From Sphaerosporella brunnea (lineage: Eukaryota > Ascomycota > Pezizomycetes > Pezizales > Pyronemataceae): a DNA stretch of 38,081 bases. The translations under genes and the position numbers were made by a program. A model generated the notes under the pieces. It worked only from the letters and a program-made list of their open reading frames with translations, made no database searches and was not told the DNA's origin. Positions 10,196-20,021 of the stretch are shown here, in pieces; within the stretch, counting starts at the first letter, position 1, and every line of letters starts with the position of its first letter. The stretch is taken from assembly GCA_008704415.1 (NCBI GenBank), contig VXIS01000401.1:1-38081 (forward strand), given 5' to 3'.

Positions 10196-11316
10196 CAGAG
10201 TAACTGTACTGACGCCAGAAACCGTAGCCGGATACGAAGGTTTATGCAAGAATGTTGTATTCACGGAGGTTTTTGATCATTAATAGGGTTTTCTTTTATT
10301 AATCAGAATGTGCTGGAGGGTTTGTGTTGTTTTTTTATTTTTTTTTGCATTTGTACGGCAGCTCATAGCTTTTTTTTTGGCAATTGCGCCGCACATGACT
10401 TTACATTAAGTGGCGCTGTGCTGATGACTTCACCCCGTGTGGTCACCACACGGGTGGTTACTCGTATTGTAGCAATAGACTGCGGGTATCAGTCGCGATG
10501 TGGTGCCCGGTCACGACTGGGTTTGGTCACCTACGGGCCAGAACTGTATCTCCCCTCACCATCTCCTGCTGGGTTCTGCAACACCACCACCCTCCCAAAA
10601 CCCCTGCGAGAACCAACCTGTCACGCAACACCTTGTTCCCGCTTACAATGCCATCTATTCGTTCTCATCTCTACCCTTTATGACAGCATTATTGAGTCTT
10701 CAGCTTATTAGAATGGACACCAACACTATGCAGTGAACACGTGACCCGAAGCCAGCTGATTTTCGAGGGCATATCCTTATTCTACTGCAGCAACTTTGAG
10801 GATGATACACGATATTTTCGGTGACACGAATTCCGCAAGATACACGGCAAAAGCGACGGGCGCAATTCGATGGAACAGCAGGTAAGCAGTGACAGCTGAA
10901 GCAGTTGTTCCGGAGTGACAACCGGTAGTGGTGAAAAACATTGCATCACCTCCCGCCTCGATCACCCAACATCTCCCCGCCCGCCACAAATCTCACCTGC
11001 ACTACCACCCACACGACCTGGACTACACAGCGCGTTGTTGACAAAATCTGCCAACCGCTGCCACCATCAACCGACCTTCTCAGTTGCATGACCGCCCTCG
11101 GACGAGACAACTGCATCTACCCCGTTACCAGCAGTCCGTCAGTGTTCCGGTGCTGGAACGAAATAACCGTGACTTTACCTGGAGGTCAGATAGTACCTGA
11201 ATCCGGAGCAGATGTTCGCCGGGAGACTCGAACGGATGCCCAGCAGAAGGTGATTTGAATGCCAGGGTTCAATCCAGGAATGAGGCTACAAAAGAGGGCA
11301 GGACGAAGAAGCCAAT
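10196..11316. other. No gene supported; one near-perfect palindrome
   Basis: T-rich tracts at 10329-10376 suggest a 3' flank of the preceding gene. A 133-codon frame at 10310-10711 begins inside those T runs and has no known domain. The segment 10434-10454 is an inverted repeat with 10-base arms, CCCGTGTGGT and its complement, around one central base. Confidence 0.4.
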
Positions 11317-11447
11317 AGAGCGCAATAAATGGAATCAGCAGCGAAAGCAGTGATCAAAACCCTGCTGAAGGGAACCGAGATCCTATGACGGGGAAAAAGC
11401 TAAGGAGCAAGCCCATGCACATAGAAGCATCAACTACAGGTACGGTC
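11317..11447 (+). pseudogene. 5' piece of a gene split by LINE insertion
   Basis: An open frame runs from just after a TAG at 11314-11316 to the left target-site duplication, and contains ATG at 11385. It ends T-T-G-T-V. The frame that restarts after the right duplication at 17943 begins with the same T-T-G-T-V and carries on for over 110 codons. So the LINE landed in a coding frame that was open across the target. The start of the original gene is not known. Confidence 0.55.
11432..11447. repeat. Left 16-bp target-site duplication of the LINE
   Basis: The 16 bases AACTACAGGTACGGTC recur exactly at 17927-17942, at the end of the A-rich 3' tail. They fix both ends of the element. Confidence 0.85.
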
Positions 11448-11607
11448 ATCTCTAGCTTTTGGAACACACGCATCGCGCTTGAAAACGCCAAGCCGATACG
11501 TGTCTCCCTGTTATTGGATAGAAACCCCGATCGCCAGAAAAACTTTTGCTTCACGCCTCCGGGCACAACAACAGACGGGCCCCGCCGCCGCGTCGCACGC
11601 CGAAATT

Positions 11608-13881
11608 ATGGATCTGACTACTGCACCTCCACTGGAGGACCCATCCGATCCGATCGGGTCGTCCCAGACGACCGACACAAACAAAGTGGACGACATGGAG
11701 GTTGAACTTCAGGGTGCCTCTCAGTGGTCCGAACCCGTCCTGACTCCGACTCCGGCGCTGAGTGCCGTCCCCGTCGCCGTGACTCCCGCTGAGCCCCAGA
11801 CCAGCCCTGCCGCTCCAGACCCGACCCCACCAACTCCGGGCGCACTAGGTGCGCCACGCATGACCCGCGCCATGACGCGTGGCCTGAAAGATCACACCTC
11901 CAGGCCGACAATGGACTTGATCTTTTCAAGCACCCCCACCACGTTCGACAGCCCACCTGCACAACCCAAGAAACGGCGATTCGAAGAAGCGCAAAGCTCC
12001 GTCAGGTTGGTGGACTCCACTATCCGCGACACCATCAGGGAGGCCCTAACCGGCCACCTGAACCAACTGAGCTCTGACTTCGAGACGCACGCAAACCGCG
12101 TGCTCCAAATGATCGCCGACATCACCGGACCGCTTGTCGCGAAGGTGGAGCAACTAGAACGCGTGGTCGCAGCACAGCAACGGCCAACTGTACAAGCAAC
12201 GTCTCAGGGCACGGTCAGCCCTAAAACGCACAGCCCCCCCGCCTCCAAACACAAGGCAGTTGTAGCTCCAGCTCCAGCTACAGCATCCCAACCGAACGCA
12301 TGGATGGAGTGGATGAGTGAAGAGGAGGAGGCAGAAGTCATGAACAGGACCGAAGAAGAACACGCCGTGGAGCTCCAACTGCTAGGCCAGCTAGTCCGAC
12401 CAAGGGAGGAAGAGTCCCTCGCAGCATCCCAGCACGCACTCCCCAAGACCGACAACCAACCCCACCAGACGGAACAGGATAGGCACTCGAAGATCCTTCA
12501 ACGTTTAGCCACGGCTGCAGCAAGGGCCAATCGCGCCAACAACGCAACTAACCCCACCAAGATTCAGGAACTCAAGGCGGGCCCTGCATCGAAACCAAGC
12601 ACCTTCCAGGCGGCAGACAAACCAAGCAAGGCCGACACCTCTAGGGCGGACGGGTCCTGGACAGCGGTCGTCAAGAGGAAGGCCCACAGGGCCCCCAAAA
12701 CAACAGCTCTCCTCGCCACTGGCACCCCGATGGCCGCCATTAAACCAGCCGAGAAAGACGTCCCCGACAGAGCACGGACAATCATCCTAGCCCGTGAGCA
12801 AGGTGCCTCGCAGCACCCCGTCAACGCCAGCTATGGCTTCAACCTGGTTCGAGCTATCAACGACGCGCTGGCCGCTAAACGAGCTCCCAGCTTCATCCGT
12901 CTGGCCAAGATAACCCAGAATCGGAAAGGCACAGTCACCGCCCTGTCATACCCCTCGGCAACTGCTGTACAGGTTTGCACCTTCAGCGACACCATCCTAG
13001 CTGCGGCAAGACGGCTGGACTCGGCCATAGTGGCTGTAAGCCCGAATGAGGAATGGACAAGAATCAAGCTCCACGGCGTAGACACTCAACGCTACATCGG
13101 CAAGCTCGACACGCTCAAGCGGGACCTGATGACCGATAATGATGGCCTGGACATCCCAATGAAGGTTCGCTGGCTGGTCCCTGAGACTCTGGTCCAACAA
13201 CGTACCAGAGACGGCAACATAAGGGCCTCCTCTGTCACCTTCGCCGTCAAAGACCGCGGCACCGCTATGCACGCCATCCGAAAGGGTCTGCTTCTCGCGG
13301 GACGCTGCCTGAGGGCAGAATCATACATAAAAGCAGGTCCTGACGCCTTCTGCGATCACTGCTCGGGCTGGGGCCACCTGTCACTCAACTGTGGCCACAA
13401 GAGGATACAAGCCCCACACAAGTGCGCGCACTGCAGCGGTTCACACCTTACCACCACCCACAAGTGTAATGTCACCGGCTGCGCTGAGTGCGACAAGAAA
13501 CCCGGCCGCGTCTGCAAACACTCCGTGGCGACCCTGAAGTGCCCGAACTGCAACGGCAAGCACTCTGCGTTGAACGACATATGCCCCAAGAAGAGGGAGG
13601 CGGGGAAACAAGCAGAGGCTACGCCAACGGGGCCGAGCATCGACGACCATGCATCTGCTGGCGACGCTTCCGCTAGACCCAGAGAGATGGCACCAAGCCA
13701 AGCGGCAAAGGCCGCCATCATCACTCTGAAGGACACCCCACGACCACGGCTCATCTCCCAGCTAACCACCACCGATGGTGCGAGTGCAGCGGACCTCGGC
13801 ATAGATGACGCCATGCCCGATGTGGTAGACCCGACAACCTCTAAGTCAGTCCCGGCCACGACCGGAGAGGAACAATTATAA
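11608..13881 (+). CDS. LINE ORF1 (gag-like RNA-binding protein)
   Basis: About 757 residues if translation starts at the ATG at 11608 (M-D-L-T-T-A-P-P). The frame is open upstream to an ATG at 11479, but that would leave a leader of only 31 nt and adds no familiar sequence. The N-terminal half is Pro/Thr/Ala-rich, followed by a predicted helical stretch (L-S-S-D-F-E-T-H...V-E-Q-L-E-R-V-V). A central W-T-A-V-V-K-R-K-A-H-R basic block follows. The C-terminal third holds three zinc knuckles: C-X2-C-X4-H-X4-C, C-X2-C-X3-H-X6-C and C-X2-C-X3-H-X6-C (about 13351-13593). By analogy with I-clade ORF1 proteins it should coat the element RNA and help form the RNP. Its TAA stop overlaps the ORF2 ATG. 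Confidence 0.9.
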   Translation: MDLTTAPPLEDPSDPIGSSQTTDTNKVDDMEVELQGASQWSEPVLTPTPALSAVPVAVTPAEPQTSPAAPDPTPPTPGALGAPRMTRAMTRGLKDHTSRPTMDLIFSSTPTTFDSPPAQPKKRRFEEAQSSVRLVDSTIRDTIREALTGHLNQLSSDFETHANRVLQMIADITGPLVAKVEQLERVVAAQQRPTVQATSQGTVSPKTHSPPASKHKAVVAPAPATASQPNAWMEWMSEEEEAEVMNRTEEEHAVELQLLGQLVRPREEESLAASQHALPKTDNQPHQTEQDRHSKILQRLATAAARANRANNATNPTKIQELKAGPASKPSTFQAADKPSKADTSRADGSWTAVVKRKAHRAPKTTALLATGTPMAAIKPAEKDVPDRARTIILAREQGASQHPVNASYGFNLVRAINDALAAKRAPSFIRLAKITQNRKGTVTALSYPSATAVQVCTFSDTILAAARRLDSAIVAVSPNEEWTRIKLHGVDTQRYIGKLDTLKRDLMTDNDGLDIPMKVRWLVPETLVQQRTRDGNIRASSVTFAVKDRGTAMHAIRKGLLLAGRCLRAESYIKAGPDAFCDHCSGWGHLSLNCGHKRIQAPHKCAHCSGSHLTTTHKCNVTGCAECDKKPGRVCKHSVATLKCPNCNGKHSALNDICPKKREAGKQAEATPTGPSIDDHASAGDASARPREMAPSQAAKAAIITLKDTPRPRLISQLTTTDGASAADLGIDDAMPDVVDPTTSKSVPATTGEEQL

Positions 13882-16800
13882 TGCGATGCATCCAACATAA
13901 TGTAAACAGGTCCGGCCCGGTGCTGCAGGCCTGCTTAGAAATCGCGGTGCGCAACAAAACGGATTTGGTGCTCCTGCAGGAACCCCCAGCTTATCGTGTA
14001 TCACACCAAGCCTTCCGGATATATGGCTCAGGCAGGACCTGGGCTGCTATACGCACCGACTCCAAGACCAACTTCACTGTTCAATCTCAGTTGGTATCCA
14101 GCGCGGGTGACGTCATGGTCATCGACGCAACCTCACCATCCGGCGCAAAATGCCGCATTATCAACGTCTACGATCAGTTCAAAATCGACGTCGTTACCAA
14201 TGCCTTCACTAGCCAAAGGCCCAGTCGCACGGAAAATTGGGCCGCCATTATAGACTCAGATAAGGTCATCCTAGCAGGCGACTTCAATGCGCATAGCGTA
14301 CGCTGGGACCCAACCTGCCAAACCAACCGCGACAGCGCTTGGCTTGAGACACTCATTGACCACCACAAGCTGACCGTCTGGAACGACGACACCCCCACGT
14401 GCGACCGCGGAGCACAGTCAGCCATTCCAGACCTCACACTGTCAAATAACATGATTGTCAGCAACTGGATTATAGACCAGCCCGATCTCGACACGGGCTC
14501 TGACCACCAGCTAATAATGTGGTCATGCGCTGAGGATAAACCCAACTGCTCCAATCAAACCAGCACAGAAGTTACTGGCTGGGACATCAACGGCATGACG
14601 GAAAAACAGTCAAAGGATGCCGAAGATACGTGGAGAGAACTGGCTGCAAACAGACCGGTGGTACAGCTCGACGCCCCAACAACAGCTCTTGACCAGGAGG
14701 CCACCTGGATTTCAGCGACCATCACCCAAACCCTCCAGATGCACGCCAAACTGCTACGCATATGTGCACGCTCTAAGCGCTGGTGGAACGCAGACATCGA
14801 CGAACTACGGGGTGTACTCAATGCGGTCAAACGATCCTTTCGCAGACATCAAGGAACCACTCATCAGGCTGTGAAGAATGCACGCAGGGCTCTTAGAAGC
14901 GCTATCAGGAAAGCTAAACGGGTACACTGGACGACTTTTCTTCAACACGCCGGCCCAGAAGACACATGGAAGGCTCTGAGATACACTAACAACGCTCCCA
15001 CGATGACTGAAGGGGGTGCGCTCACCGGTCAGGACGGCAGGATAGCCACCACCACGAAGGAGAAGAGCGACATGATGGCACACCAAGCCTTCCCTGAGCC
15101 TCCATCCGACAACTGGTCCCCTCAAGAGCTTGACGGACTGAGCAACGACACGTACGTGCCAGACAAAGAGGTCGAGCAGGCGTGCTTTGCGCAGGCCTCC
15201 CGCTCCGCTGCTGGCCCAGACAAGCTGGGCCCTCCAGCCGTCAGGCTAGCTTACAAGTGGGACCCCACCAGGATCACAGGACTTGTACCCGAGTGCATCT
15301 GGCAAGGTCACCAGCCACTGCCATGGCGCCAGGCCATCGGCGTCGTCATACCCAAACCCGGCAAAGACGATTACTCCAAAGCCCGAGCTCACCGTGTTAT
15401 CTCCCTACTTTGCTGCCTGGGCAAGGTGATCGAGCGAGTAGCCGCAAGCAGATTGGCTCAAACCGCAGAGTCAAAAGGCTGGCTGCATGATGGCCAATTT
15501 GGCAGCAGACGAGGTAGAGCAGCCGTGGATGCGGTCGCAATTCTGATGGATCACGCTCAAGAGGCTTGGCAGGAGAAACGCATGGTCGGCGCACTACTGA
15601 TGGATGTCAAAGGAGCCTTCGACCATGTATCTAAAGCCGTGCTTATACGCAGACTCATCAAGCTAGGAGCACCACATAGCCTGATCAAATGGACTGCCTC
15701 TTTCATGGAAAACAGGCGTGTCCAGATGAAGGTTGAAGGACAACTCAGCGAGACGATCAACATCAAAACAGGGCTACCACAAGGATCCCCAATCTCGCCC
15801 ATCCTTTTCACGGTATACCTCTCAGGCCTCTTCCCTGAGGTGGAAAGAGCCGTCCAGGGCACTTTCGCGCTTTCATACGCAGACGACATCGCATGGGTTG
15901 CTACCGGAGACACAGTAGCAGACGTCACAAACATGCTTAACCGCTGCGCGACCGCCAGCCTCAAATGGGCAGACGCCAACGCAGTGGCCTTTGATGTGGC
16001 CAAGACCGAAGCAATCCTGCTAACGCGGAAACGGAGGCTTCCCGACATGAAAGTCTCTGTGGCTGGCATGCAAGTTCCCTATAATAAGCATGCGACACGA
16101 TGGCTCGGAGTCTTCTTGGATTCCAAACTGACCCTCCAGCATCATCATAACGTCAGAATGGGCAAGGCAAGATCCGCGGAAGCCAGGATCCGGTCACTAA
16201 CAGGCCGGCTGGGTTTATGCACCGAGAACGTACGACGGATCCAGATCGCAGCGGTGCAAGCTGTTGCTCTATACGGAACTGAACTATGGTTTGACGGCCA
16301 GAAAGAACGAACTGCCGATATACAGAAGCTGTTCAACAGGCAGGCCAGATCAGTACTGGGTGCCCTACCGACAACGGCTATTGGACCCCTCATCTGCGAA
16401 GCCGGTCTGACAGATGCCGAAACTGTCCTCCGCCACAGACGTAGGCACTTTGCAGCCTGCCTGGCTGCAGCTCCAGACAACAACCCAGCCGGCAACCGGC
16501 TGCGGAACGCCGCAACCGACATGAACGGAAACCGACAGCCAGAAGTCAAGTCTACCAACGACCTCCTCCGCTTTATAGCAAGCAGCGCCTTTGGTGGGAG
16601 TGCCCCAGAAACTGAGCCACCCAACATCATGGGCAAGTTGGCCGTGACCATCCCCAGACGCCCCACAGGCATAGAACCGACTCGACCGAATCTCCAGCAC
16701 CCTACCGGCCATGTCGCCATTGAGGAGGACGAAAACACTACGGCGCTGACGGCCTCGTCACTGGAACAGCCCACAACAAACCACATGGCAGTGTACACGG

Positions 16801-17348
16801 ACGGATCACGCTTGGAAGACAGCCATTGTGCCTTTGGCGCAGTCGCACGAACCAGCATGACTATCGACGAGTGGTGCCGAAGCAGTGGCTACATTGGCAA
16901 TAACAAGGAAGCCTATGATGCAGAGCTGTTTGGCATTGCGGCTGGACTAGAACTGGCATCAAGAAGCACCCACGTCAGATCACGCCTCCGACAAGTAGAC
17001 CCACCGAACCTGCCTGGAACCGTGTACATCTTTGTGGACGCTCAAGCGGCACTCAAACGCCTGAGGCGTAGCAACCCGGGGGCAGTTCAATGGCTGCTAC
17101 CACGAATCTGCCAAGCTGAAAATGAGCTATGTCTGCTCGGCTGGAACACCGAGTACAGATGGGTGCCCGGGCACAAAGGCATCCCAGGCAACGAAATGGC
17201 CGACCAAGTCGCCAAGGCCGCTGCAAGAGACCGACTGGACAGGCCGCACACAGTCGAGGTCACATCACTGGCGCAGGTTGGCCGCCTGGTCACCGACGCC
17301 AGGACGAAAGACCGAAATGCCTGGCTGAGCCGCCAGATCAAAGCCTAA
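13881..17348 (+). CDS. LINE ORF2 (endonuclease, reverse transcriptase, RNase H), cut by an in-frame stop
   Basis: 1155 residues before a TAA at 17346-17348. The apurinic-like endonuclease has N7, E34, G-D-F-N-A-H at 133-138 and S-D-H ending at 209. The reverse transcriptase has D575 in M-D-V-K-G-A-F-D, then G-L-P-Q-G-S-P and the Y-A-D-D box at 666-669. RNase H has D974 (T-D-G-S), E1015 (D-A-E-L-F), D1053 (V-D-A-Q) and the G-H-K-G-I-P-G-N-E...A-D motif. Endonuclease nicks target DNA, and the reverse transcriptase copies RNA onto the nick. The start ATG overlaps the ORF1 stop as TAATG, suggesting stop-restart translation. The same frame stays open from 17349 to 17744, so the TAA is a single nonsense change, probably from CAA. 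All catalytic residues I checked are present. Confidence 0.93.
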   Translation: MRCIQHNVNRSGPVLQACLEIAVRNKTDLVLLQEPPAYRVSHQAFRIYGSGRTWAAIRTDSKTNFTVQSQLVSSAGDVMVIDATSPSGAKCRIINVYDQFKIDVVTNAFTSQRPSRTENWAAIIDSDKVILAGDFNAHSVRWDPTCQTNRDSAWLETLIDHHKLTVWNDDTPTCDRGAQSAIPDLTLSNNMIVSNWIIDQPDLDTGSDHQLIMWSCAEDKPNCSNQTSTEVTGWDINGMTEKQSKDAEDTWRELAANRPVVQLDAPTTALDQEATWISATITQTLQMHAKLLRICARSKRWWNADIDELRGVLNAVKRSFRRHQGTTHQAVKNARRALRSAIRKAKRVHWTTFLQHAGPEDTWKALRYTNNAPTMTEGGALTGQDGRIATTTKEKSDMMAHQAFPEPPSDNWSPQELDGLSNDTYVPDKEVEQACFAQASRSAAGPDKLGPPAVRLAYKWDPTRITGLVPECIWQGHQPLPWRQAIGVVIPKPGKDDYSKARAHRVISLLCCLGKVIERVAASRLAQTAESKGWLHDGQFGSRRGRAAVDAVAILMDHAQEAWQEKRMVGALLMDVKGAFDHVSKAVLIRRLIKLGAPHSLIKWTASFMENRRVQMKVEGQLSETINIKTGLPQGSPISPILFTVYLSGLFPEVERAVQGTFALSYADDIAWVATGDTVADVTNMLNRCATASLKWADANAVAFDVAKTEAILLTRKRRLPDMKVSVAGMQVPYNKHATRWLGVFLDSKLTLQHHHNVRMGKARSAEARIRSLTGRLGLCTENVRRIQIAAVQAVALYGTELWFDGQKERTADIQKLFNRQARSVLGALPTTAIGPLICEAGLTDAETVLRHRRRHFAACLAAAPDNNPAGNRLRNAATDMNGNRQPEVKSTNDLLRFIASSAFGGSAPETEPPNIMGKLAVTIPRRPTGIEPTRPNLQHPTGHVAIEEDENTTALTASSLEQPTTNHMAVYTDGSRLEDSHCAFGAVARTSMTIDEWCRSSGYIGNNKEAYDAELFGIAAGLELASRSTHVRSRLRQVDPPNLPGTVYIFVDAQAALKRLRRSNPGAVQWLLPRICQAENELCLLGWNTEYRWVPGHKGIPGNEMADQVAKAAARDRLDRPHTVEVTSLAQVGRLVTDARTKDRNAWLSRQIKA

Positions 17349-17744
17349 GCCTACTATAAGCTTAAGGCTAAATGGGACAAGACTATGGCCAAGGCTCCTA
17401 AAGCACTGGCGTCTCGATACTTCCAACTCCGGCTCAACAAAGCACCCACCGCTCCATATCTGATGTGGACCGGCTGCCGGACGGATGACAAGTGCTGGTG
17501 GTGCCGCAAGGCCCCCAAGCAGACGAGGGAGCATCTCCTGAAGAGATGCGCAAGATGGAAGAAAGAGCAGGAAGCCCTATGGAAGGCCATAGGGCTGGCA
17601 ACGAAAGTAGGCGGCAAGGAGGGCTGGAAGAGGACCTCCACTCCGGTGGTCAGGATCCTAGCAGACGCTAGGTGCACGGAAGCCCTGTTGGGCTTCCTGT
17701 CGAGCACGTATGTAGGAAAGTGGCCAGAGAAGCCACAAGAATGA
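17349..17744 (+). pseudogene. LINE ORF2 C-terminal zinc domain, beyond the premature stop
   Basis: In the ORF2 frame, 131 codons follow the TAA to a natural TGA. They begin A-Y-Y-K-L-K-A-K-W and contain C-W-W-C-X9-H-X4-C, the cysteine-histidine motif found at the C-terminus of many non-LTR ORF2 proteins. Loss of this domain may or may not abolish activity. An internal ATG at 17385 exists but has no special context. Confidence 0.8.
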
Positions 17745-17876
17745 CCCCGCCTGTTCTTCCCTTTGCTTTCTTTTTGTCTTTCCTTTGTCACACATTGAAC
17801 ACGACTTTCCTTGGTATGTTTATTGAATCACGCCCGTCTGTGGACACATGAGGTCCAAGGGTAGATTTATGTATAT

Positions 17877-17926
17877 AGTCCCATGTCATGGCCGCAAGCG
17901 GCCGAATACAGGATGATTAAAACAAA
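17877..17926 (+). promoter_or_regulatory. LINE 3' tail with perfect hairpin
   Basis: GGCCGCAAGCGGCC at 17890-17903 folds as a GC-only stem around a CAAG or AA loop. It is followed by GAATACAGGATGATTAAAACAAAA up to the duplication. Related tails occur at 20147-20195 and, on the minus strand, at 31005-31060. In LINEs with non-poly(A) ends, such hairpins are what the reverse transcriptase recognises, so I infer this role here. Confidence 0.65.
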
Positions 17927-17942
17927 AACTACAGGTACGGTC
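17927..17942. repeat. Right 16-bp target-site duplication of the LINE
   Basis: Identical to 11432-11447. The sequence after it continues the open frame that stops at the left copy. Confidence 0.85.
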
Positions 17943-19163
17943 GCCAGTGGTACCACAAGAATTGCAATGGTTAGCAACCCAACAAGACGCATGAATCGAA
18001 AAGACAGACGTCCCCTGAAAACCAGTTACCGCTTCAAGGTTAACTGGCCCAATTCAAATTTGTGGCCAATGACTGATTCGGCAGCCAAAGCGGTAGGACA
18101 CAAATCTCGGGCGATTTTCCACTCCCTAAAGCGACGATATCGCAGACAAGGGCATTTCAACACTCTATTTCCCAGCACTGTCCAACATTGGATAGATACA
18201 ACCCGATTGCGGGAGAAATGGATGCTTGCAGTTGTTCGGAACTCAACGAGGATGGCTGCCTGGAAAAGGATGGGTTGGAATGTTCGCTGAACGCTCTGAT
18301 CTTCTGGATGACATCAAGCAAGGTGTTACTGGTATGCGGCAAGAAGTCGTACTCGAGCTGAAGGAAACGGTCGAAGAACGGTCTATCCAAAACAGAGCAC
18401 TTCAAACCCAGCTCACCGAAGCCTCAGCGGGACGCCCCGGCCGGGTACACGGCGGTATCGCACGCGACCTCCCAGACACCACCCCTACCTCCACCCCCGC
18501 TTGCGTCAGCGTCGACGACTGCCACGCCGCCGGAGGCCACGGCGAGGTCTAAGCGCAGGCGCTCCGGGCCGTCCAGCCAGACGGTGCAGCCTGCAAAACA
18601 AGCGAGAACGATCTACCCTCCCCCCTCTCTTATGCGTTGTGATGCGAGAACTACACGACGAATACGATGCGTACCTGCCTGAGCCACCACCGCAAATCAC
18701 GCTGGCTACTACCGACGATGAGGAGGAGGATGAGGAGGAAGATGAGGAGCAGTATCTGCAGGAGCATGGAGTGTGTCGGCGTGATACGGGATGGGGATAT
18801 ATGGAGGAGAACAGAGGCGGGGAGGGAGGCGAAGGCGAGGAAAAGAGTGAAGGCGAGGAAGAAGACGAAGGCGAGGAAGAAAGCGAAGGTGAAGGCGAGG
18901 AGAACGGCGATCAAGAGGACGAAGGGGAAGGCAAGTTCGATTACAAAAATCCATATGGCCGCAGCCTCTCCGCCCAAGAAATGCTATCCCTCTCACTTTC
19001 CAATATCTGCGAAGAGTTTCATGTCCCAAGGAGATGCGTGCAGAAGCTTACCGCTGTGCTTCGAAACATACTCCCCGAACATCTTGCACCGCTTGACGAA
19101 CGCACGTCGCACGATAGCCAAACAGAGAGCCTCTCGTACAGGCATCAGGGCTGTGCAATATGA
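17943..19163 (+). pseudogene. 3' piece of the LINE-split gene, frameshifted
   Basis: Frame 1 (to 18290) contains F-P-S-T-V-Q-H-W-I-D and M-A-A-W-K-R-M-G-W-N-V. A second frame picks up as F-A-E-R-S-D-L-L-D-D-I-K-Q-G with a coiled-coil-like stretch to about 18420. A third gives a Pro-rich segment with K-R-R-R, and the frame ending at 19163 has a long Glu/Asp/Gly-rich tract (18715-18935) and then Y-G-R-S-L-S-A-Q-E-M-L-S-L. Read together they look like one protein broken by three frame changes. The first part loosely resembles N-terminal regions of fungal DDE transposases (HTH-like, then 'L.eeIk..l..mR'), but I am not sure. The acidic tract may be low-complexity coincidence. Confidence 0.4.
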
Positions 19164-19667
19164 CTGCTGCATTAATAGTTGCATATCTTACGCAATGTAT
19201 TGTGATGCAACTAGGTATATGGTATGTGACCATCCACGATGGAAGGAAACAGAGAACTATTGGTCCTCGAGAAGTGTACAACTCATACGGAAGCCTTTTG
19301 CGAGACACAGCTGTATTCCTGTATAGCAGACAGGCGGAAGACAGTGTTATACGACGTATCTCGAAGCGCGATAGCGCTGCCGGATGCTAGGTTCGAGAGC
19401 AAAGCAGATGGTGCAGCATGCCTTGGTTTGCTTCTCGTCGTACTGATCTTGCTAGAGCTCATACCGTTCGTATTTCTGAGGATATTTCTCGTATTTCACT
19501 GCGTCGTATTCTTCCGGTCCGGGCTTTTGAGGAGAAACGGGAACGCGTTCAATGCCGTTAACGATTCGCCACAGTCTGAGTTGCTTAAGGACGTCTTGCA
19601 TATCCAAGACCCAAGGGCGATAGTGATGTTCATTGAGCTTTGCAATCATCGTTGCGGTGGTCGACAT
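19150..19667 (-). pseudogene. Ty1/copia gag relic
   Basis: From ATG at 19667 the frame reads through K-L-N-E-H-H-Y-R-P-W-V-L-D-M-Q-D-V-L and L-W-R-I-V-N-G, the classic N-terminus of copia gag (UBN2/DUF4219 type). It stops at 19452, but related frame continues with scattered stops to about 19150 before similarity fades. It lies in the right place behind the LTR and primer-binding site at 19829-20021. The rest of the element (protease, integrase, reverse transcriptase) is missing here. Confidence 0.75.
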
Positions 19668-19828
19668 ATTCGGAGACGCGCCGTACAGGTTTAGCTGGCC
19701 CTCAGAACGGGGTGACGCGAACAGAATCGTCAGTCAGAGCGGAGGTGACCATCAACGGTGTTCAGGCAAACGGAATGGGAAGAGTAAAGGGCTCGGAGAA
19801 AGTTTGAAACGCTCAGCAGAAGCGCAGA

Positions 19829-19840
19829 GGGCTCATAACC
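19829..19840 (-). promoter_or_regulatory. copia primer-binding site (initiator tRNA-Met anticodon arm)
   Basis: On the minus strand the 12 bases directly after the LTR are GGTTATGAGCCC. Their complement, GGGCTCATAACC, is the anticodon stem-loop of eukaryotic initiator tRNA-Met (CAU anticodon). Copia-type elements are known to prime with an internally cleaved initiator tRNA, so this fits. Confidence 0.75.
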
Positions 19841-20021
19841 TGTTAGACGACAAGGTCGAGAGAGGAGATGAAGCTTAGTTCATCCGACGCCGGAGGGCGA
19901 GCGTCGGGCCTTTATATTCAGCGCCGCGTGGGCAAAACAACAGGAAAAGAACACTATCAAACTACGGCGACGGAAACAAGAAAGCTAGACCCACGGGCCA
20001 CCCGAAAATCCTTTTCCAACA
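19841..20021 (-). repeat. 5' LTR of the copia relic (181 bp)
   Basis: On the minus strand it starts TGTTGGAAAAGG and ends CTAACA. It contains an AATATAAAGG TATA-like box about 60% through, and abuts the primer-binding site. A related LTR of about 204 bp is at 22793-22996. The shared core is the GACGCCGGAGGGCGAGCGTC region and the sequence after it. Confidence 0.85.

Larger units (their letters stand above)
11448..17926 (+). mobile_element. Non-LTR retrotransposon (LINE, I/Tad-like), 6.5 kb
   Basis: It is bounded by a 16-bp target-site duplication. In order it has a short 5' leader, ORF1 (zinc knuckles), ORF2 (endonuclease, reverse transcriptase, RNase H, C-terminal zinc motif), a 3' UTR of about 180 nt, a GGCCGCAAGCGGCC hairpin, and an AT-rich end GATGATTAAAACAAAA in place of a long poly(A). 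An RNase H domain plus apurinic-type endonuclease places it in the I/Tad-like group. It looks full length and young: long frames are open and the duplication is exact. The only visible lesion is one in-frame TAA in ORF2. Confidence 0.92.

Noticed and set aside
10310..10711. 133-codon plus frame with an apparent signal peptide
   Set aside because: The hydrophobic start is only the translation of T-rich DNA and there is no ATG at the start.
11262..11285. GGTTCAATCC resembling a tRNA or SINE B box
   Set aside because: No matching A box or acceptor stem nearby.
16145..16858. 237-codon minus-strand frame
   Set aside because: Antisense shadow of LINE ORF2.
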